Below are positions 55,139 to 60,310 of a stretch of DNA of 60,310 nucleotides, in pieces (the first letter of the stretch is position 1; every line of letters begins with the position of its first letter). The notes beneath the pieces were generated by a model that worked only from the letters and a program-made list of their open reading frames with translations, was not told the DNA's origin and made no database searches. A program made the position numbers and the translations under genes. Origin of the DNA: Alteromonas sp. ASW11-130. Its GTDB lineage: Bacteria; Pseudomonadota; Gammaproteobacteria; Enterobacterales; Alteromonadaceae. The stretch spans positions 1-60,310 of the forward strand of contig NZ_JAPFRE010000023.1 in the NCBI RefSeq assembly GCF_026183735.1, read 5' to 3'.

Positions 55139-56263
55139 ATGGCAAAACAACTTAGCGGTGCCGGATTGCGCGGCCAGGTAGCGGGAAAAACTGCACTTTC
55201 TACTGTTGGACAAACAGGCTCTGGTCTGACTTACCGCGGGTACGACATAAAGGATTTGGCAGATAAATGCCAGTTCGAAGAAGTTGCCTACCTGATTTTA
55301 AAAGGTAAATTGCCTAATCAGCAAGAATTGGATGCTTATAAAACAACGCTACAGAAGCTACGTGGCTTACCCCAGGAATTAAAAGACGTTTTAGAACGTA
55401 TTCCTAAAGATGCCCACCCAATGGACGTGTTACGCACCGGCTGCTCTATGTTGGGTAACTTAGAAACTGAAACCAGCTTTGAACAACAACAGGATGTCAC
55501 TGACCGAATGCTGGCTTGTTTCCCAAGTATCATTTGTTATTGGTATCGTTTTTCACATGATGGAGTGCGCATTGATGTTGAAACCGACAATGATTCGATC
55601 GGTTCGCACTTCTTACACATGCTTCACGGCGAGAGGCCAAGTGAGTTACACGAACAGGTCATGCACGTGTCTTTAATCCTTTACGCCGAGCATGAATTTA
55701 ACGCGTCGACTTTTACTGCGCGTGTATGTGCGTCTACATTATCCGACATGCATTCTTGCGTAACAGGCGCTATAGGTTCATTACGCGGACCGCTTCACGG
55801 TGGTGCAAACGAAGCGGCGATGGATATGATTGAAAAATTCACCTCGCCTGACCATGCAGAAGAAGAGATGATGGGCATGCTCGCTCGTAAAGAAAAAATT
55901 ATGGGATTTGGTCATGCGATTTATTCTGAATCGGACCCCCGTAATGAAATCATCAAACAATGGTCTGAAAAGCTAGCTAAAGATGTTGGGGATGAGGTGC
56001 TTTACCCTGTATCGGTTCGCTGTGAAGAAGTTATGTGGCGTGAAAAGAAATTGTTCTGTAACGCCGATTTCTTCCATGCATCTGCTTACAACTTCATGGG
56101 TATCCCGACCAAGTTATTTACACCTATATTCGTAATGTCGCGCTTAACAGGCTGGGCAGCGCACGTAATGGAACAACGTGCAGATAACCGTATTATCCGC
56201 CCTTCGGCAGAATACACAGGTGAAGATTTGCGTTCGGTTACGCCCATTGCTGATCGTGACTAG
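55139..56263 (+). CDS. prpC: 2-methylcitrate synthase
   Basis: Condenses propionyl-CoA with oxaloacetate. It has 374 residues, the short citrate synthase type typical of PrpC. GLTYRGYDIKDLA at the N-terminus, catalytic-site segments GPLHGGANEAAMDMIE and MGFGHAIYSESDPRN, and the late MGIPTKLFTPIFVMSRLTGW are characteristic. It follows prpB after 76 bases. A hairpin at 56289-56314 follows the gene and may reduce read-through to acnD. Confidence 0.96.
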   Translation: MAKQLSGAGLRGQVAGKTALSTVGQTGSGLTYRGYDIKDLADKCQFEEVAYLILKGKLPNQQELDAYKTTLQKLRGLPQELKDVLERIPKDAHPMDVLRTGCSMLGNLETETSFEQQQDVTDRMLACFPSIICYWYRFSHDGVRIDVETDNDSIGSHFLHMLHGERPSELHEQVMHVSLILYAEHEFNASTFTARVCASTLSDMHSCVTGAIGSLRGPLHGGANEAAMDMIEKFTSPDHAEEEMMGMLARKEKIMGFGHAIYSESDPRNEIIKQWSEKLAKDVGDEVLYPVSVRCEEVMWREKKLFCNADFFHASAYNFMGIPTKLFTPIFVMSRLTGWAAHVMEQRADNRIIRPSAEYTGEDLRSVTPIADRD

Positions 56264-56288
56264 CCTTATCTAAATACGCCAAGACCTC

Positions 56289-56320
56289 AAGGCCAGACTC
56301 ATTAATCTGGCCTTCTTCTC
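56289..56320 (+). terminator. Intra-operon hairpin between prpC and acnD
   Basis: AAGGCCAGA-ctcattaa-TCTGGCCTT followed by CTTCTC: a perfect 9-bp stem with a weak T-rich tail. Probably a partial terminator or a 3' end-stabilising element. Confidence 0.6.
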
Positions 56321-56340
56321 ATTCGAAACAGGATATCATC

Positions 56341-58935
56341 ATGAACACCGATTACCGCAAACCGCTCCCCGGTGCATCACTGGATTACTTCGATACCCGC
56401 GAAGCTGTGGAAGACATTGAACCCGGTTCATACGACAAACTCCCCTATACTGCTAAAGTGCTTGCCGAAAACCTGGTGAGAAAGTGTGATCCTGCAGCGC
56501 TTAGCGACTCATTAAAACAAATTATTTATCGTAAGCGGGACCTGGATTTTCCGTGGTTTCCTTCTCGCGTAGTATGCCACGATATTTTAGGGCAAACCGC
56601 TTTTGTGGATTTGGCTGGCCTTCGCGATGCTATTGCTGCGAAAGGCGGCGACCCATCTAAAGTTAATCCTGTTGTGCCGACGCAACTTATTGTGGATCAC
56701 TCGTTAGCAGTTGAACACGCAGGGTTCGAAAAAGACGCGTTCGATAAGAACCGTGCTATTGAAGATCGTCGTAATGATGATCGTTTCCATTTTATCAACT
56801 GGACTAAAACTGCATTTAAAAACGTCGATGTGATTGGCCCGGGTAACGGCATCATGCATCAGATTAACCTGGAAAAGATGTCACCGGTGGTGCATGCCAG
56901 AGATGGGGTCGCCTTCCCTGACACATTAGTGGGGACAGACAGCCATACCCCCCATGTGGATGCATTAGGCGTAATTGCAGTGGGTGTGGGTGGTCTGGAA
57001 GCCGAAAGTGTAATGCTAGGTCGCGCTTCCTACTTGCGCTTACCTGATATTGTAGGAGTGGAGTTAACCGGTAAGCCCCAGCCAGGCATCACCGCAACCG
57101 ATATTGTATTGGCGCTAACTGAATTCTTGCGTAAAGAGCGTGTAGTCTCTGCTTATCTCGAGTTTTATGGTGAAGGTGCATCTCATCTGACATTGGGTGA
57201 TCGGGCGACAATCTCTAACATGACGCCTGAATATGGTGCCACGGCAGCGATGTTCTATATTGACGAACAGACCATTGATTATCTGAAGTTAACGGGTCGC
57301 GAAGATAAGCAAGTGGCATTAGTAGAGCGCTACGCTAAACAAACCGGGTTATGGGCAGAGGATATGAAATCTGCTGAATACGAGCGCGTACTGACGTTTG
57401 ATCTATCAAGTGTTGGCCGTAATATGGCCGGTCCTTCTAACCCTCACGCACGCTTGTCCACCAGTGACTTAAGTAGTAAGGGAATAAGCAAGCAAGTCGA
57501 GCAGGAAGAAGGAAAAATGCCTGATGGTGCGGTGATTATTGCTGCTATCACCAGCTGTACAAACACCAGTAACCCACGAAATGTCATTGCCGCGGGGTTG
57601 ATTGCCCGTAACGCTAAGCGTAAAGGTTTGATGCGCAAACCCTGGGTAAAATCTTCATTAGCCCCCGGCTCTAAAGCAGTGCAACTGTACTTAGAGGAAG
57701 CCGATTTGATGGATGATTTAGAGAGCTTGGGCTTCGGGATCGTAGGTTTCGCGTGTACAACCTGTAACGGAATGAGTGGCGCGCTTGACCCAGCCATTCA
57801 ACAAGAAATTATAGAGCGAGATCTTTATTCCACTGCGGTACTTTCTGGCAACCGAAATTTTGACGGTCGTATCCACCCCTATGCGAAACAGGCTTTTCTG
57901 GCTTCTCCACCACTCGTAGTGGCATATGCCATTGCCGGCACTATCCGTTTCGATATTGAAAAAGATGTATTAGGCAATGACGAAGAGGGCAACCCTGTTA
58001 CCTTAAGTGACATTTGGCCTTCCGACGAAGAAATTGATGAAATCGTCAGCAAGCACGTGAAACCTGAGCAGTTCCGCAAGGTTTATGAACCCATGTTTGA
58101 TTTAAAAGTCGAATATGGTAAAGATTTATCCCCCCTGTATCAGTGGCGTGAGACCAGCACTTATATCCGCCGACCTCCTTACTGGGAAGGTGCGCTGGCA
58201 AAAGCGCCTTCATTAAAAGGGATGCGCCCACTTGCCATATTTGGTGACAATATCACTACTGACCATTTATCGCCTTCTAACGCCATTCTGGCATCCAGTG
58301 CAGCAGGTGAATATCTGGCGAAAATGGGCTTACCTGAAGAAGATTTCAATTCCTATGCAACTCACCGAGGTGATCACCACACTGCTCAACGCGCCACGTT
58401 GGCTAACCCTAAAATCTTTAACGAGATGGTCGTTGAGAATGGCGAGGTGAAGCAAGGTTCTCTGGCCCGTATTGAGCCAGAGGGTGAAGTGGTGCGCATG
58501 TGGGAAGCTATTGAAACCTATATGGATCGGGGTCAGCCATTGATCATCATAGCAGGTGCCGATTACGGCCAGGGATCATCGCGTGATTGGGCAGCAAAGG
58601 GCGTACGTCTGGCGGGTGTTGAAGTGATTGTGGCTGAAGGCTTTGAGCGTATTCACCGTACCAACCTGATTGGGATGGGCGTTATGCCGCTTGAGTTTAA
58701 GGCTGGCACCACGCGTAAGACACTTAATCTTGATGGCACGGAAACGTACGATGTATCAGGTAAACCAGCGCCTGGCGCGACCCTTGATCTGGTAATAAAC
58801 CGAGCGGATGGTTCGACTGAGACCGTTCCTGTTACCTGTCGATTAGATACAGCCGAAGAAGTCAGTATCTATAGTGCGGGAGGAGTTCTGCAACGTTTCG
58901 CCAAAGACTTTCTTGAAGCGGAAGAAAGCGCATAA
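56341..58935 (+). CDS. acnD: Fe/S-dependent 2-methylcitrate dehydratase AcnD
   Basis: Aconitase-family enzyme that dehydrates 2-methylcitrate in the PrpD-independent route. It has 864 residues. Cluster-binding cysteines are in ITSCTNTSNPRN and ACTTCNGMSG. GTDSHTPHVDALGVIAVGVG is present, and the C-terminal swivel domain has GADYGQGSSRDWAAKGVRLA. AcnD rather than AcnA is supported by its place between prpC and prpF and by the absence of prpD. Confidence 0.95.
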   Translation: MNTDYRKPLPGASLDYFDTREAVEDIEPGSYDKLPYTAKVLAENLVRKCDPAALSDSLKQIIYRKRDLDFPWFPSRVVCHDILGQTAFVDLAGLRDAIAAKGGDPSKVNPVVPTQLIVDHSLAVEHAGFEKDAFDKNRAIEDRRNDDRFHFINWTKTAFKNVDVIGPGNGIMHQINLEKMSPVVHARDGVAFPDTLVGTDSHTPHVDALGVIAVGVGGLEAESVMLGRASYLRLPDIVGVELTGKPQPGITATDIVLALTEFLRKERVVSAYLEFYGEGASHLTLGDRATISNMTPEYGATAAMFYIDEQTIDYLKLTGREDKQVALVERYAKQTGLWAEDMKSAEYERVLTFDLSSVGRNMAGPSNPHARLSTSDLSSKGISKQVEQEEGKMPDGAVIIAAITSCTNTSNPRNVIAAGLIARNAKRKGLMRKPWVKSSLAPGSKAVQLYLEEADLMDDLESLGFGIVGFACTTCNGMSGALDPAIQQEIIERDLYSTAVLSGNRNFDGRIHPYAKQAFLASPPLVVAYAIAGTIRFDIEKDVLGNDEEGNPVTLSDIWPSDEEIDEIVSKHVKPEQFRKVYEPMFDLKVEYGKDLSPLYQWRETSTYIRRPPYWEGALAKAPSLKGMRPLAIFGDNITTDHLSPSNAILASSAAGEYLAKMGLPEEDFNSYATHRGDHHTAQRATLANPKIFNEMVVENGEVKQGSLARIEPEGEVVRMWEAIETYMDRGQPLIIIAGADYGQGSSRDWAAKGVRLAGVEVIVAEGFERIHRTNLIGMGVMPLEFKAGTTRKTLNLDGTETYDVSGKPAPGATLDLVINRADGSTETVPVTCRLDTAEEVSIYSAGGVLQRFAKDFLEAEESA

Positions 58936-58962
58936 AGCCTCACCTCGCTAATTAGTTAATGT

Positions 58963-58990
58963 AAGCCTACAAATACTTTTGCAGGCTTTT
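58963..58990 (+). terminator. Hairpin between acnD and prpF
   Basis: AAGCCT-a-CAAA, loop TACT, TTTG-c-AGGCTT followed by TTG: ten pairs with one mismatch, between two genes of the same operon. A partial terminator is possible. Confidence 0.5.
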
Positions 58991-59043
58991 GTAATTAAGT
59001 GATCTGGCCTAATGGCCAGATGCAAACTTGGAAATTTTTTACT

Positions 59044-60222
59044 ATGGCATTTGCTCCGCAACTTAAAATTCCTGCTACCTATATGCGCGGTGGCACCAGT
59101 AAAGGTGTCTTTTTTCACCTGCTAGATTTACCTGAAAAAGCGCAACAACCTGGTAGCTATCGCGATAATTTGTTGCTACGCATTATTGGTAGTCCTGATC
59201 CTTATCAAAAGCACACTGACGGTATGGGCGGTGCAACGTCCAGTACCAGTAAAACGGTGATCCTGTCGAAAAGTGAAAAAGAAAATTACGATGTCGACTA
59301 TCTATTTGGTCAGGTCGCTATTGATAAAGCGCATATAGATTGGAGCGGTAACTGCGGTAACCTTACCGCTGCCGTAGGTGCATTTGCAATCAATAATGGC
59401 TTAATTGAACCGTCGCGCATTCCTCGCAATGGCATCGCAGAAGTACGTATCTGGCAAGTCAATATTCAAAAAGCGATTATTGCCCATGTTCCGATTACTA
59501 ACGGCGAGGTGCAGGAAACGGGCGACTTTGAACTAGATGGCGTCACCTTCCCTGCCGCCGAAGTTAAAATTGAGTTCATCGATCCAGCTGACGGCGAAGG
59601 CGCCCTGTTTCCCACCGGAAATCTAGTCGATACATTTGACGTGCCAGGCGTGGGTAGTTTAGAAGCGACATTCATCAATGCAGGGATCCCTACTATCTTT
59701 GTTAATGCTAACGCGATTGGTTATAAAGGAACAGAACTGCAGGATGATATTAATAGTGACGCCAATGCGCTCGCGCGCTTTGAGACCATCCGTGCCCATG
59801 GGGCAGTTAAGATGGGCCTAATAAAAGATTTGGGCGAAGCGGCCACCCGTCAGCACACTCCTAAGATTGCATTTGTGAGCCCAGCTACGTCTTACACCGC
59901 CTCCAGCGGCAAGGAAGTACAGGCCGATGATATCGATTTATGTGTTCGTGCGTTATCCATGGGTAAACTACACCATGCCATGATGGGTACGGCAGCAGTA
60001 GCGATTGGTACTGCTGCCGTTATCCCTGGGACGCTGGTTAATAAAGCGGCCGGCGGAGACGTAAGGGAATCAGTGACCTTTGGTCATCCTTCAGGCACGT
60101 TACAAGTCGGTGCCGCCGCACAAAAAAATAACGACCAATGGCAAGTGGAAAAGGTCATTATGAGCCGCAGCGCCCGTATCCTTATGGAAGGATGGGTGCG
60201 TACTCCACCTGTTGAAGCGTAA
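59044..60222 (+). CDS. prpF: 2-methylaconitate cis-trans isomerase PrpF
   Basis: Isomerises the AcnD product so that aconitase can hydrate it to 2-methylisocitrate. It has 392 residues from ATG 59044 (MAFAPQLKIPATYMRGGTSK); an in-frame start at 58999 lies in the hairpin region and is rejected. The N-terminal RGGTSKGVFFH, WSGNCGNLTAAVGAFAI and late TFGHPSGTLQVGAA motifs are PrpF hallmarks of the DAP-epimerase-like fold. Last gene of the operon. Confidence 0.95.
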   Translation: MAFAPQLKIPATYMRGGTSKGVFFHLLDLPEKAQQPGSYRDNLLLRIIGSPDPYQKHTDGMGGATSSTSKTVILSKSEKENYDVDYLFGQVAIDKAHIDWSGNCGNLTAAVGAFAINNGLIEPSRIPRNGIAEVRIWQVNIQKAIIAHVPITNGEVQETGDFELDGVTFPAAEVKIEFIDPADGEGALFPTGNLVDTFDVPGVGSLEATFINAGIPTIFVNANAIGYKGTELQDDINSDANALARFETIRAHGAVKMGLIKDLGEAATRQHTPKIAFVSPATSYTASSGKEVQADDIDLCVRALSMGKLHHAMMGTAAVAIGTAAVIPGTLVNKAAGGDVRESVTFGHPSGTLQVGAAAQKNNDQWQVEKVIMSRSARILMEGWVRTPPVEA

Positions 60223-60310
60223 ACGAAAAAAAATAAAAAGGGGTCAGAGTCTGAGGGATCCCCACGAATTTGATTTCATACGCTTCCAGCCCAGGCCTTG
60301 TCTATCAAGG
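60223..60310. other. Window edge: possible start of a REP/RAYT-type element
   Basis: After prpF comes an A-rich tract and then AAAAAGGGGTCAGAGTCTGA. GGGGTCAGAGTC strings commonly precede REP-associated tyrosine transposase genes in marine gammaproteobacteria. Too little is present to decide. Confidence 0.25.

Overview
The window looks like a chromosomal segment of a marine gammaproteobacterium of the Alteromonadaceae type (Alteromonas or a close relative). The basis is the set of gene neighbourhoods (rsmE-gshB-yqgE-ruvX, pilT-pilU divergent from yggS-proC-yggT, thrLABC-ung, rsmI divergent from lpoA-yraN-diaA-dolP, gntR-prpBC-acnD-prpF), the carboxynorspermidine route to polyamines, and a moderate base composition. 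This is inference from gene content; no database search was run. No rRNA, tRNA, CRISPR array or intact transposon was found.

Layout. 1-2.6 kb holds a tandemly duplicated polymorphic-toxin tip plus immunity module. The second toxin tip has no start codon and is an orphan cassette, and the two immunity genes are mosaics (divergent N-termini, near-identical C-termini). 2.7-3.9 kb: a lipoprotein and a SUMF1-domain protein. 4-6.6 kb: WrbA, an M48 lipoprotein protease and an MscS channel. 6.6-7.6 kb: mostly non-coding, with one small membrane protein. 7.7-10.5 kb: rsmE-gshB-yqgE-ruvX. 10.5-14.1 kb: a serine hydrolase and the DUF2868/DUF3482 GTPase pair. 14.2-15.24 kb: a complex repeat region with eleven CRP-core-like palindromes spaced 38-39 bp apart, in blocks of 2, 3 and 6, separated by copies of a GAAA-loop hairpin.

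15.3-21.9 kb: membrane proteins, PilU/PilT, YggS-ProC-YggT-DUF4426. 22.5-26 kb: alpha/beta hydrolase, short M16 peptidase, GST, YaaA. 26.2-29.2 kb: tal-pgi and a small DUF3545 protein. 29.3-34.9 kb: the threonine operon with leader peptide, attenuator and a perfect met box (AGACGTCT) at the promoter, ending in ung. 35-45.1 kb: secreted subtilase, SDR, single-domain response regulator, AceK, an 876-bp gap, a two-component pair, two small envelope genes and a D-cysteine desulfhydrase-like enzyme. 45.3-48.2 kb: a hypothetical gene and the two carboxynorspermidine genes. 48.4-53.3 kb: rsmI and the lpoA cluster. 53.3-60.2 kb: the methylcitrate (propionate) operon behind a GntR regulator with perfect TTGTCGACAA palindromes.

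Most genes are ordinary housekeeping. The parts that deserve attention are the toxin/immunity cassette array, the palindrome array at 14.4-15.1 kb, the met box in the thr promoter, and the reuse of one heptamer repeat (TAAAAAG) at the stop codons of two unlinked biosynthetic genes.
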